NCBI GenBank assembly: GCA_002300355.1
Contig: NSGV01000004.1
Span: 124,001 to 188,000 of the forward strand
Source: Streptomyces sp. TLI_235
Lineage (GTDB): Bacteria > Actinomycetota > Actinomycetes > Streptomycetales > Streptomycetaceae
Length of the DNA stretch: 64,000 nt
Direction of reading: 5' to 3'
Shown here in pieces: positions 54,256 to 63,323 of this stretch. Position 1 is the first letter of the stretch. Each line of letters begins with the position of its first letter. The position numbers and the translations under genes were made by a program. Under the pieces are notes generated by a model. It had not been told where the DNA came from. It was given only the letters and a program-made list of their open reading frames with translations, and made no database searches.

Positions 54256-54668
54256 CTACGAGCGGGGCTGGGTGAACCGGAGCATGTTCCCGGCCGGGTC
54301 GCGGAAGGCGCAGTCGCGCACGCCGTACGGCTGGTCCATCGGCTCCTGGATCACCTCGCCGCCGCGGCGCTGATCCGCTCGAACGTGGCGTCGCAGTCGT
54401 CCGTGGCGAAGATGACGCCGCGCAGCATGCCCTTGGCCATCAGCTCGGCCACCGCCTGCCGGTCGGTGTCCGAGGCGTTCGGGTCGGCGAGCGGCGGCTC
54501 CAGGACGATCTCCACACCGGGCTGCGTCGGTGAGCCGACCGTCACCCAGCGCATCCCCTCGAAGCCGACGTCGTTGCGCACCTCCAGACCGAGCGCGTCG
54601 CGGTAGAACGCGAGCGCCTTGTCGTGGTCGTCGACGGCGATGAAGCACTGCGAGAGCTTGATTTCCAT
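54256..54668 (-). CDS. VOC family protein in AraC operon (frameshifted by one base)
   Basis: The repaired protein of about 137 residues is a VOC/glyoxalase-like domain: MEIKLSQCFIAVDDHDKALAF, FYRDALGLEV, GVIFATDDCDATFERISAA, then, after a minus-one shift near 54361, GGEVIQEPMDQPYGVRDCAF and DPAGNMLRF. It is 10 bases downstream of an AraC-type gene, a pairing that recurs in Streptomyces. The AraC protein probably activates it in response to a small molecule the VOC protein binds or converts. Confidence 0.85.
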
Positions 54669-54678
54669 GGATCTCACG

Positions 54679-55104
54679 CTACGGACCGGCAGGGCCTTTC
54701 GCTTCTCCGTTTCTGACCGGCCGCGTGTAGATCTTGGCGACACAGGCCGGAATGGGAGCACCGTGGTCGTGGTCGCGGGCGCGGTACGCGCTCGGACTCT
54801 CGCCGACCAGCTCGGTGAACCGCGAGCTGAACGAGCCCAGCGAGGTACAGCCCACCGCCATGCAGACGTCCGTCACCGACATGTCGCCGCGCCGCAGCAG
54901 CGCCTTCGCCCGCTCGATCCGGCGGGTCATGAGGTAGCTGTACGGCGTCTCGCCGTAGGCGGCGCGGAAGCTGCGCGAGAAGTGGCCCGGCGACATCAGG
55001 GCGAACCGGGCCAGCGCCGGGACGTCCAGCGGGCGGGCGTATTCGCGGTCCATCAGGTCGCGGGCGCGGCGCAACCGGACGAGATCGGAGAGGGGGACGG
55101 GCAC
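54679..55104 (-). CDS. AraC family regulator (DNA-binding domain only)
   Basis: This 141-residue regulator consists of the two AraC helix-turn-helix units: RARDLMDREYARPLDVPALA, SPGHFSRSFRAAYGETPYSY and MSVTDVCMAVGCTSLGSFSS, FTELVGESPSAYRAR. It has no separate ligand domain. It is the first gene of a pair with the VOC gene. TACCGT (minus strand, 55112-55117) lies 7 bases before GTG 55104, so it is probably leaderless. Confidence 0.88.
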   Translation of the reverse strand: MPVPLSDLVRLRRARDLMDREYARPLDVPALARFALMSPGHFSRSFRAAYGETPYSYLMTRRIERAKALLRRGDMSVTDVCMAVGCTSLGSFSSRFTELVGESPSAYRARDHDHGAPIPACVAKIYTRPVRNGEAKGPAGP

Positions 55105-55200
55105 ACCACGTACGGTACCGACTGCTTCGGACAAGGAGCGAACCCCCGGCAGCTGCCCGCCGGGGGAGGATCGTCGGGGAACACCGGACAGGGGGACAGG

Positions 55201-55673
55201 ATGGCCGACAGCGGCGAGGGATTCGTCAGGGACCGGCGCGGGTGCCGCCACTGGGCAGGTACGGCGCCGCGGGTCTCCTCCTGTGCGACGGGCCGAGGCT
55301 GCTGCTGCAGCGCCGCTCCTGGCGGGTCCACCACGGCCGCACCTGGAGCGTCCCCGGCGGCGCGCTGCGCGCGGGCGAGAGCCCCTGGGACGGGGCCCGC
55401 CGCGAGTGCGCCGAGGAACTCGGCGACGTCCCGGCCCTGCGCCACCTGCACACCTTCGTCGACGACCACGGCGGCTGGGCGTACCACACGGTCGTCGCGG
55501 CCGTCGAGGAGCCGTTCCGCCCGCGCCGCGGCGACGGCGAGGGCAGCGCCCACCGGTGGCGCCTCCCCGCCGAGATCGACACGCTCCGCCTCCACCCCGG
55601 ATTCGCCGCGAGCTGGCCGCGGCTGCGCGCCGAACTGGCCGCGGTCGGCCTGCCCGCGGCATCCGGCGGCTGA
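55201..55673 (+). CDS. NUDIX hydrolase (frameshifted by one base)
   Basis: The repaired protein of about 158 residues is a NUDIX pyrophosphohydrolase. The N-terminus FVRDRRGCRHW lies in one frame from ATG 55201. After a minus-one shift near 55252 the next frame gives RYGAAGLLLCDGPRLLLQRRS and the Nudix box GALRAGESPWDGARRECAEE with EELGD, all metal-binding Glu intact. Substrate is a nucleoside diphosphate derivative. A short version from GTG 55242 is possible, but it would drop the conserved RHW start. Confidence 0.85.
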
Positions 55674-56071
55674 GACCCGCGCCGATCCGCCGGACGCCCC
55701 ATTCACGCCAATGTCCGCGGGACGCCGGCGACCGGGGCGGGCCGCCGCAACCCCGGCGTCACATCCGCGGCATTCCGTCAACACCGGAATTCCGGCGCGA
55801 TACTCCGCCGCTACATCGGAATCAACAGGGACAAGGGAACCCGGACGCCCGGCCGACCGCAGTGAGGCGTCGATCAAATCGTGGCGAACGCGCTCGCGGG
55901 GTGCCTTTCCGGTGATTGGCCGAAAGGCTGCGCCGACCCTCCCCATCTGGGACTTCGCTTTGGCGTGACCGCGGCGGAACTGCCTAGCATCCGGGCTGTG
56001 CATCCGGGAAGACGGGCAGAAATTCCCGCCACCGGATTGCCGGTATTTCGGTCCATGGAAGGAATCGTCCC
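55674..56071. other. upstream region of the SpaA-like gene
   Basis: This 400-base gap has lower GC than its surroundings and no convincing gene. TTGGCG-N19-TAGCAT (ending near 55989) is a possible promoter for the secreted-protein gene. A long untranslated leader of about 75 bases would follow. Confidence 0.4.
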
Positions 56072-56488
56072 TTGCGTAAGAAACTGACCGCAGTCCTCGG
56101 TGCCGTGGCGATGGCCGGTGCCGTCTCGGTGATGGCGGCACCGCAGGCCTCGGCCCTCGCCGCGTCGCCGACCGCCGTCTGCGGCTCCGGCTACAGCGTC
56201 GTCGACTCGGAGAAGCTCATCAACCGGGACGTGTGGACCTACCTGCTCTACAACAGCTCCAACGGCTACAACTGCGTCGTCACCGTCCGCGGTGAGAGCG
56301 GCCCCGCGGTGAAAATGTCGGCCCGGCTCCAGGTCCAGGGCAGCAGCGAGAAGGACGACACCGGCTCGTACACCAAGTACGCCGGTCCGGTCTACGCGTA
56401 CGCGGCGGGCAAGTGCGTGCGGTGGGGCGGCTGGTTCAGCGAGTCCGACCAGAGCTCGTACTTCAGCGACTGGGGCCACTGCGGCTGA
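56072..56488 (+). CDS. secreted spore-associated protein A (SpaA)-like protein
   Basis: This 138-residue protein has a Sec signal peptide (residues 1-29, basic start LRKKLTAVLG, cleavage after PQASA). A small beta domain follows: AVCGSGYSVVDSEKL, YLLYNSSNGYNCVVTVRG, YTKYAGPVYAYAAGKCVRWGG and a final C-G. Four cysteines probably form two disulfides. The layout matches streptomycete spore-associated protein A, a surface protein of unknown role. The start is a rare TTG with AAGGA 9 bases upstream. A strong hairpin follows. Confidence 0.85.
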   Translation: MRKKLTAVLGAVAMAGAVSVMAAPQASALAASPTAVCGSGYSVVDSEKLINRDVWTYLLYNSSNGYNCVVTVRGESGPAVKMSARLQVQGSSEKDDTGSYTKYAGPVYAYAAGKCVRWGGWFSESDQSSYFSDWGHCG

Positions 56489-56500
56489 CACCGCACCCGG

Positions 56501-56542
56501 CCGGCCGGGCCCGGGACAGTGTGCGCTCCCGGGCCCGGCCGG
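56501..56542. terminator. SpaA-like gene terminator
   Basis: CCGGCCGGGCCCGGGA (56501-56516) and TCCCGGGCCCGGCCGG (56527-56542) form a perfect 16-bp stem with a 10-base loop, 13 bases after the stop. Confidence 0.8.
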
Positions 56543-56590
56543 GTTGACGGTCCGTCCGGTGACGAGCCGTGATCTCCGCGTGCCGCGGGC

Positions 56591-58202
56591 GTGATCGGCG
56601 GACGCGAGACTCGGAGGTATGCGGATCACGGGGGACCGGCCGCGACCGGGGCTGTCGTACGGTGGGCGGGGCATCCCGCGACCGTCGCCGCGGTCCTGGT
56701 GCTGGCGTTCAACGACCAGGTGGCGAAGCGGCTGTGGCCGGGAGCCGTGACCGGCAAGGTGAGCGACCTCGCCTGGATGCTGGTCGCGCCCCCGGTGGTG
56801 GCACTGCTGCTGACACCCGTGCTGCGGCTGCGCGGCGACCGCCCGGCCCAGGTGGCACTGGCCGTCACGGCGCTGGCCTTCGTGGTCGCCAAGTCCGGCC
56901 CCGCGGGCGGCGCGTTCGCCTCCGCGGTGTGGTCGTCGAGCGGTGTGCCCAGCCGGATCGTCGGCGACCCGACCGACCTCGCGGCGCTGCCGGTGCTCGC
57001 CCTGAGCGGGTGGCTGTGGGGCCGGGCCCGCAGCGGCCCGGACGCCGGACCGCCGCCCTGCTGACCGTGCCGCTGGCCGTCGCCGCCATGGTCGCCACCT
57101 CGGCGGTGCCGCCCCGCCACGAACTGTCCGGCGCCGACGGCCGACCCGTCCTGGACACCCCCGACGACCGCTGGACCAGCCCGGACGACGGGGCGACCTG
57201 GACACTCGTCGAGCACTACGCGGACCGCAACGACCGACGGCCGCCGGTGCCGCAGCTGACCGACAGCGCCTGCACGCCCGCCGACCCCACGCTCTGCTAC
57301 CGCCTGCCCGACGCCGTCTCGCCGATCGAGGCCAGCCGGGACGGCGGCCTCAGCTGGCAGCCCGTCTTCGACCCCCGCCCGCTCTGGGCCACCGCGCCGA
57401 CCGACCGGCGAGCGCCGTGCAGACCTCGCAAACGCCGCAGACCCCGCAGACCTCGGCGCAGAGCCCGGCCCCGGCCGGGAGCCCGAGCGGGTCGACGACG
57501 GGCGCGGGGCACTGGGAACACGGCCAGGTCATGCTGCTCGGGACCGACCGCGGCCCCGCCGTGCTCGTCCACTACCCGCGCCGCGGCCTCGCCCTTCGCG
57601 GCGCCGACGGCACCTGGTCGGTGCGCGCCTATCCGGTGTACCGGCCGACGCTGCGGCCGGCCGCGCCGCGGTCGGAGCCGTGGGCCAGGGGGCTGCCCGT
57701 CGCGGTCGTCGCCGGCTGGACGGCCGCCCTCGCGGCGATCGGTGCCCGCCGTCTGCGCACCGAACCGGCCGACCGCCGGCCGCGACTCCTCGCGGGCGTG
57801 CTGGGCTGCCAACTCCTCTGCCTGGGCTGGATCCTGATCGCCGGACCGCTGAGCGGTGCACGGGTGATGTGGGTGCTGCCGGGCTGGCTGGTGGCCGGCG
57901 TGGTCTCGTGCTGGCTGCTGCTGCCGATGACCGTGCTGCTCTGCCGCACCCCCGAGGGCCGTGCGCGCCTGCCGCGCTTCGAGGCCCCGCTCGTCGGCAC
58001 CGTCGTCGGCGCGCTGGCCCTCGTCCCGTACCTGCTGTGGGCGCACGGCTCGATCACCGTCTGGTCGCGCGCCTCCCACCTGGTCCTGTGCTGTGCCGTC
58101 GCCGGTGCCGCGGTCGGTGCGCCGTGCGGGTCGCTGCCGCGGCGCGGCCGGGCCGGCGTCCCGGTCGAGCGCCGGCCGTTGGGCCGGGCGACGCGCCGCT
58201 GA
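56591..58202 (+). CDS. large membrane protein with BNR-type region (frameshifted by two bases)
   Basis: Three successive frames, each one base behind the last, join into one protein of about 537 residues. Part one (56591 to about 57050) has helices AAVLVLAFNDQVAKRLWPG and VSDLAWMLVAPPVVALLLTP. Part two (to about 57410) has a helix and an extracellular stretch with SPDDGATWTLVEHYADRN and SRDGGLSWQPVF, which are BNR/sialidase-like Asp-box repeats. Part three holds a QTPQTPQT linker, GQVMLLGTDRGPAVLVHYPR and six more helices. Function is unknown; a surface sensor or carbohydrate-binding role is speculation. Confidence 0.72.
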
Positions 58203-58212
58203 CGGACACGGC

Positions 58213-58836
58213 TCACGCGCCGGGGCGGGTGCCCCCGTCGGCCACCTGCAGCACCAGGTTGCTCCAGCGGACGCCGGCCCGGCCGTGCAGGTCCGGCCGC
58301 TCCCCGGAGTGGACCGGGCGCAGGCCGTAGGCCCGTCCCAGCGCGACCGTCTCGTCGGCGGACACCTCGAACATGTGCCGGCCGTCGGGGACCGGGCCGT
58401 GGCGCAGGTTGAGGAAGAAGCGGCCGCCGGGCACCAGCAGGGCCGCGATCACAGCCATCGCGCGGCGGCGCTCGTCCGCGTCCAGGTGCATCCAGACGGC
58501 CGTGGCGAACACCGCGTCGAACCGCTGCCCGGGCCGGTCGAGCACCAGGTCCGGCAGAGCGGCGTCGACCCAGTCGATGCCGCTGCCCGCATGGAGGCGC
58601 CGCCCGTGCGCCCGCAGCTCCGCGGTCGGCTCGACCGCCACCACGCGGTGCCCGCGCGCCGCCAGCGCGGCGGCGTCCCGTCCCGTTCCGGCTCCCACGT
58701 CGAGGACGCGCCCCGGTCCGGCGGGCACCAGGTGCAGCACGTCGCCGTGCACCTGTTCGAACGTGATCTCCTCGTACTGCACCGCCAGCGCATCCGCCGC
58801 CTCGCGGTACCCGGCCGTCCCCCGTACCACCTGCAC
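58213..58836 (-). CDS. class I SAM-dependent methyltransferase
   Basis: This 207-residue methyltransferase has motif I RVLDVGAGTGRDAAALAARG (about 43-62), motif II VVAVEPTAELRAHG and motif IV FDAVFATAVWMHLDADE. The N-terminal YEEITFEQVHGDVLHLVP is typical of a small-molecule O- or N-methyltransferase. No acceptor can be assigned. The start at 58836 has GAGGAGGTCGGTGTGC close upstream. It is convergent with the BNR membrane protein. Confidence 0.88.
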   Translation of the reverse strand: MQVVRGTAGYREAADALAVQYEEITFEQVHGDVLHLVPAGPGRVLDVGAGTGRDAAALAARGHRVVAVEPTAELRAHGRRLHAGSGIDWVDAALPDLVLDRPGQRFDAVFATAVWMHLDADERRRAMAVIAALLVPGGRFFLNLRHGPVPDGRHMFEVSADETVALGRAYGLRPVHSGERPDLHGRAGVRWSNLVLQVADGGTRPGA

Positions 58837-59170
58837 ACCGACCTCCTCCTCGCGGCGGATCAGGGCCGCGTCAAGACGGGACTTTCTTCACCGTCCCAGA
58901 GATTTTATGTTCTGAAACTCTTGGTATGGAGAAACATTGAGGGCTGGAGAGCGGGAGTCCTCGTCGGCGCGCAGGCCCCGCTGGCTGCCCTGTCGGCCGC
59001 CCGCCGGGTCGGCCGCGCGCACGGACGGCAGCGTTGGGCGTCCGCCCGGCACCCGCGCCGCGGCCCCGTGCCGGGGCGGGGCCGCCCACCGGGCATAGCC
59101 TGGCCGGAGGGCGAGGGCCCACGCGCCCCGACGCCGAAGGGCGCGGCGCCGAAAGGCCCGACGCCGAAAG
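58837..59170. other. intergenic region with an AT-rich island and structured YdeP leader
   Basis: No gene is seen. About 58880-58945 is strikingly AT-rich (TTTCTTCA, ATTTTATGTTCTGAAACTC). GCGGCCCCG/CGGGGCCGC (59060-59085) is a 9-bp hairpin. TAGCCT (59096-59101) is a likely -10 for the downstream gene. Three copies of a CGCCGAA(A)GG repeat precede the start at 59131-59170. Confidence 0.45.
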
Positions 59171-61527
59171 GTGACCGCCGTGAAAGCCTCCGACCACGCC
59201 AAGGCCGTCAAGGCCGCCAGGCACGCGCAGGACACGCAGGCCGGCAACGGCAACGGCGGGGGACCGGCCACCGACGGCCACCCGGAATTCCGGCGCTACC
59301 ACCACCCCGCGGCCGGCTGGGGCGCCGCGAAGAGCGTCAGCCAGGTCCTGTCCCGTGAACGGGCGCTCGTCGACGGCCCGCGCGCGATCATCGGATGAAC
59401 CACGAGAACACGGGCTTCGACTGCCCCGGCTGCGCCTGGCCGGACGACACCAAGGGCCTGCACCTGGACATCTGCGAGAACGGCATCAAGCACGTCACCT
59501 GGGAGATGACCCGCAAGCGGGTCGACCGCGACTTCTTCGCCGCACACACCGTGACCGAACTCGAGGAGTGGTCCGACTTCGCACTCGAGAACGAGGGCCG
59601 GCTGACCGAGCCGATGGTGTACGACGCCGCCACCGACCACTACGTCCCGATCGGCTGGCAGGAGGCCTTCGACCTCGTCGGCCGTACCCTGCGCGACCTC
59701 GAGGACCCCAACGGCGCCGCCTACTACACCTCCGGCCGGCTCGGCAACGAGGCCACCTTCCTCTACCAGCTGATGGCCCGTGAACTCGGCACCAACAACC
59801 TCCCCGACTGCTCCAACATGTGCCACGAGGCCAGCGGACGCGCCATGGAGGCCTCCCTCGGCACCGGCAAGGGCACCGTCGACCTCAAGGACTGGGAGGC
59901 CACCGACGCCCTGTTCATCGTGGGCGTGAACGCCGCCTCCAACGCGCCCCGCGTGCTCACCGCGCTCGCCGAGGCCCACCGGCGCGGCGCGAGCATCGTG
60001 CACATCAACCCGCTGGTTGAGGCCGCCGCCACCCGCACCATCGTCCGCCACGACTTCGTGGACATGGCGCTGTTCCACCCCACCAGAACCACCACCCTCA
60101 ACCTCCAGCCGCGCATCGGCGGCGACATGGCCCTGCTGCGCGGCATCGCCAAGGCCGTCCTCGAACAGGCCCCGTCCGACCCGAAGGCGATCGACCAGGA
60201 GTTCATCGACCGCCACACCTCCGGCATCGACGACTACCGCGCCGCGTGCGAGGCCACCTCCTGGGACGAGATCGAGCGCCAGTCCGCCGTCCCGCGCGCC
60301 GACATCCTCAAGGCCGCCCGGATCTACCGCGACGCCGACCGCAGCGTCGTCAGCTGGTGCCTCGGCGTCACCCAGCACGAACACGGCGTCGACACCGTCC
60401 GCGAGATCGTCAACCTGCTCCTGCTCCGCGGCAACGTCGGCCGCGAGGGCGCCGGCCCCTCCCCGGTGCGCGGCCACAGCAACGTCCAGGGCAACCGCAC
60501 CTGCGGCATCGACCACCGGCCCCCCGAGGAGTTCCTCGACCGGCTCGGCGACGTCTGCGGCATCGACCCGCCGCGCGCCCACGGCCTGGACACCGTCCGC
60601 ACCATCGAGGCCATGCACCGAGGCGAGGTGACGGTCTTCGTCGGCATGGGCGGCAACTTCGCCCTCGCCGCGCCCGACACCCCCTACACACACGCCGCGC
60701 TGCGCACCTGCGCCCTGACGGTGCAGGTCAGCACCAAGCTCAGCCGCAGCCGCGTGGTGCACGGCCGGCAGGCGCTGATCCTGCCCTGCCTCGGCCGCAC
60801 CGAGAAGGACCACCAGCGGGCCGGGGAACAGAGCACCTCCGTCGAGGACTCGATGAGCATGGTCCATCTCTCCGCCGGGATGAAGCGCTCCGCCTCGCCC
60901 CACCTGCTCTCCGAGCCCGCGATCGTCGCCGGAATGGCCCGCGCCGCGCTGCCCGACAGCGCCACCCCGTGGGAGTGGTACGTCGAGGACTACGACCGCA
61001 TCCGCGACACCATGGCCAAGGTCCTGGACGGCTTCGAGGACTTCAACCGCCGCGTCCGGCTGCCGCTCGGCTTCCGGATCAGGCAGCCCGCCCGCGAACT
61101 GGTCTTCCTCACCCCGTCCGGCCGCGCCGAGTTCTCCGCCGCGCCACTGCCCGACGTCGTCCCCGCCCCCGGCACCCTCGCCCTCGGCACCATGCACTCC
61201 CACGACCAGTGGAACACCACGATCTACAGCGACAACGACCGCTACCGCGGCATCAAGAACCTGCGCACCCTCGTCTTCATGAACGAGGACGACATGCGCG
61301 AGCGCGGCATCGCCGAGTTCGACCCCGTCGACATCACCAGCACCGCCAGCGACGGCTCCACCCGCTCCCTGAACGGCTACCTCGCCGTCCCCTACGACAT
61401 CCCGCGCGGCTGCGCCGCCGGCTACATGCCGGAGATGAACGTGCTCTGTGCGATCGGCGACTTCAGCACCCAGAGCGACCAGCCGATCATGGAGCACCTC
61501 AAGGCCACGATCACCGGGGCGGCCTGA
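59171..61527 (+). CDS. FdhF/YdeP family molybdopterin oxidoreductase (frameshifted by one base)
   Basis: This is a YdeP-type oxidoreductase of about 785 residues with a bis-molybdopterin cofactor. A short first frame ends HPAAGWGAAKSVSQVLSRER and GPRAIIG, the normal N-terminus. A minus-one shift near 59393 leads into MNHENTGFDCPGCAWPDD, DICENGIKHVTWEMTRKR, PDCSNMCHEASGRAM, ALFIVGVNAASNAPRVLTAL and GHSNVQGNRTCGIDHRPP. Only one CxxC is present, so the usual Fe-S cluster may be absent. E. coli YdeP is linked to acid resistance. The ATGA at 59395 could be misread as gene coupling. Start may also be GTG 59180. Confidence 0.88.
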
Positions 61528-61639
61528 CCGGACGACGGACGGGTCCGACGCTCCGTCGGAAACGGCGGCACCTCCACGGGAACTTGTGGGCGGGCGCCGA
61601 CGTCGACCGGATGTACGAACACACGGAGGGGGCCTGCAC

Positions 61640-62302
61640 GTGGCTGTCACACTGGCCGAAGAGATCATGCTGCTGTCGCTGGACGACGAGTCCGGCACCG
61701 CGAAGGGGCGGCTCATGCTGGCCTGGCCGCTGGGCGGCGCGCTCGTCCTCGAGCTCTCGTTCGCCGGGCGGGTCGCGGTCGCAGACGGTCTGCTGCAGGT
61801 GGTCGACACGGCGCCGCTCGGCGACGAACTGCTAGACGGCCGGCTGGCCGCGCTCGCCGCGTGGGCGGAGGGGCGGCGCAAGGCGAAGGTCGGCGACTGG
61901 CTGATGAAGGATCAGCGCACCTCCGTCCGCGCCGTCGAGGAGAGCCTGTGCCGCCGCGGTCTCGTCACCGAGGAGAACCACCGGCTGCTCGGCGTCTTCC
62001 CGAGCCGGCGCTACCCGGAGGTGGACGGCTCGGTCGAGCAGGAGGTGCGCGAGCGGCTCGCCGCGGCGGTGCTCCGCGGCGAGGAGGCCGACGAGCGCAC
62101 CGCGGCGCTGGTCGCCGTGCTGCACGCCGCGGGCCTGCACCGGGCGGCCTTTCCGGGCGTGCCCCGCAAGCAGGTCGAGCCGCGGATGAAGGAGCTCGCC
62201 GAGGGCCAGTGGGTGGCCGAGAGCATCCGGGCCGCGATCACGGCCGTCTACGCCGCGGTCACCGCCGGCGCCGTGGCCGCAGGCGTGGCCGCGTCGTTCT
62301 GA
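61640..62302 (+). CDS. GPP34 family phosphoprotein-like protein
   Basis: This 220-residue helical protein matches GPP34/GOLPH3: VTLAEEIMLLSLDDESG (3-19), MLAWPLGGALVLELSFAG, the LLGVFPSRRYPEVDGSVEQE turn and VAVLHAAGLHRAAFPG. Eukaryotic GOLPH3 binds phosphatidylinositol-4-phosphate. Streptomycetes carry several soluble paralogues of unknown role, possibly at membranes. GGAGGGGG lies 8 bases before GTG 61640. Confidence 0.92.
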   Translation: MAVTLAEEIMLLSLDDESGTAKGRLMLAWPLGGALVLELSFAGRVAVADGLLQVVDTAPLGDELLDGRLAALAAWAEGRRKAKVGDWLMKDQRTSVRAVEESLCRRGLVTEENHRLLGVFPSRRYPEVDGSVEQEVRERLAAAVLRGEEADERTAALVAVLHAAGLHRAAFPGVPRKQVEPRMKELAEGQWVAESIRAAITAVYAAVTAGAVAAGVAASF

Positions 62303-62317
62303 GCGGCGGGCCCCGGG

Positions 62318-63241
62318 TCAGGGGGCCGGCGGCGCCTCGCCGCTGCCCCGGATGGTGTCCGCCGCCTCGACCAGGGCGCGGAGGACGGTACGGACGGCCC
62401 GGCGGGCCGTGGTCTCGGGGCGGTGCAGGACGTCGATGTGACGGCGGGCCTGCACACCGGTCAGCGGGCGGAGGACGACGGCCGGGTGCCGCCGGGCCGT
62501 CCACCGCGGCATCAGGGCCAGCCCGCCGCCCGCGGCGACGACCTCCGCGGCGACCGCGAACTCGTTGATGCGGTGCACGATGTCCGGCGCCCGGCCCGCC
62601 GCGGCGGCCACCGCCTCGATGGTGGCCAGCAGCGGGAAGCCGTCGTGGACGGTGATCCACGGCAGGCCCGCCACGTCGTGCGGGGTCAGCCGGGCCCGCT
62701 CCGCCAGCGGATGCCCGGCCGGGAGGGCGACGTCCAGCGGCTCGTGCAGCAGCGGCGTCGCCGCCACGGTGCGCGGCCAGGCCGGCGTGTGGTCGAGGCG
62801 GTGCGCCAGGACGAGGTCGTACTCACGCGTCAGCCGGGGGAAGCGGTCCTGCGCCACGTCCTCGTCCGCGAGGCCCAGCCGCGGGAAGCCGCCGTCGCCG
62901 GCCGAGCGCCGCAGCAGCGGCGGGAAGAACGCCGCGGCCGCGCTGTGGAAGGCCGCCACCGACACCCGCCCCTGCGGCTGCTCCACGTACCGGTCCACGG
63001 CTTGCCGGGCCCGGGCCAGCGCCGCAGCCACGTCGATCGCGGCGTCCGCCAGGGCCCGCCCGGCCTCGGTCAGCACCAGGCGCCGCCCGTCGCGCTCGGT
63101 CAGCGGCACCGGCACCGAGCGCTGCAGAAGCCGCAGCTGCTGCGAGACGGCCGAGGGCGTCACCATCATCGCCTCGGCGACGGCGGTGACACTGCCGAGT
63201 TCACCGAGCTCCCGCAGGACCCTCAGTTGGCGTTCGTCCAC
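62318..63241 (-). CDS. LysR family regulator
   Basis: This 307-residue LysR protein has its helix-turn-helix at about 3-62 (QLRVLRELGELGSVTAVAEAM, TPSAVSQQLRLLQ) and a two-lobed effector domain (RVSVAAFHSAAAAFFPPLLR, VALPAGHPLAERARL, VAAGGGLALMPRW). It is divergent from an EamA exporter and probably controls it, perhaps as an amino-acid-export sensor. TACACT (minus strand, 63248-63253) ends 6 bases before GTG 63241, a leaderless arrangement. Confidence 0.9.
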   Translation of the reverse strand: MDERQLRVLRELGELGSVTAVAEAMMVTPSAVSQQLRLLQRSVPVPLTERDGRRLVLTEAGRALADAAIDVAAALARARQAVDRYVEQPQGRVSVAAFHSAAAAFFPPLLRRSAGDGGFPRLGLADEDVAQDRFPRLTREYDLVLAHRLDHTPAWPRTVAATPLLHEPLDVALPAGHPLAERARLTPHDVAGLPWITVHDGFPLLATIEAVAAAAGRAPDIVHRINEFAVAAEVVAAGGGLALMPRWTARRHPAVVLRPLTGVQARRHIDVLHRPETTARRAVRTVLRALVEAADTIRGSGEAPPAP

Positions 63242-63247
63242 CCGGAC

Positions 63248-63277
63248 AGTGTAGGCGGGGCTTAAAGATCGTTTGAG
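63248..63277. promoter_or_regulatory. LysR promoter and CTTAAA-N5-TTTGAG site
   Basis: CTTAAA-GATCG-TTTGAG (63261-63277) is a near-palindrome (5 of 6) with a LysR-like spacing. It directly adjoins the leaderless lysR -10 and lies 46 bases upstream of the EamA start. Confidence 0.55.
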
Positions 63278-63323
63278 AGGCTGGGCCTTGGCTTCACGGT
63301 CGCGCTCCGGCAGCGTGGGGGCC

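Noticed and set aside
59171..59398. Separate 75-residue gene translationally coupled to the YdeP gene
   Set aside because: Its residues match the known N-terminus of YdeP-type proteins, so the apparent ATGA overlap is better explained by a lost base.
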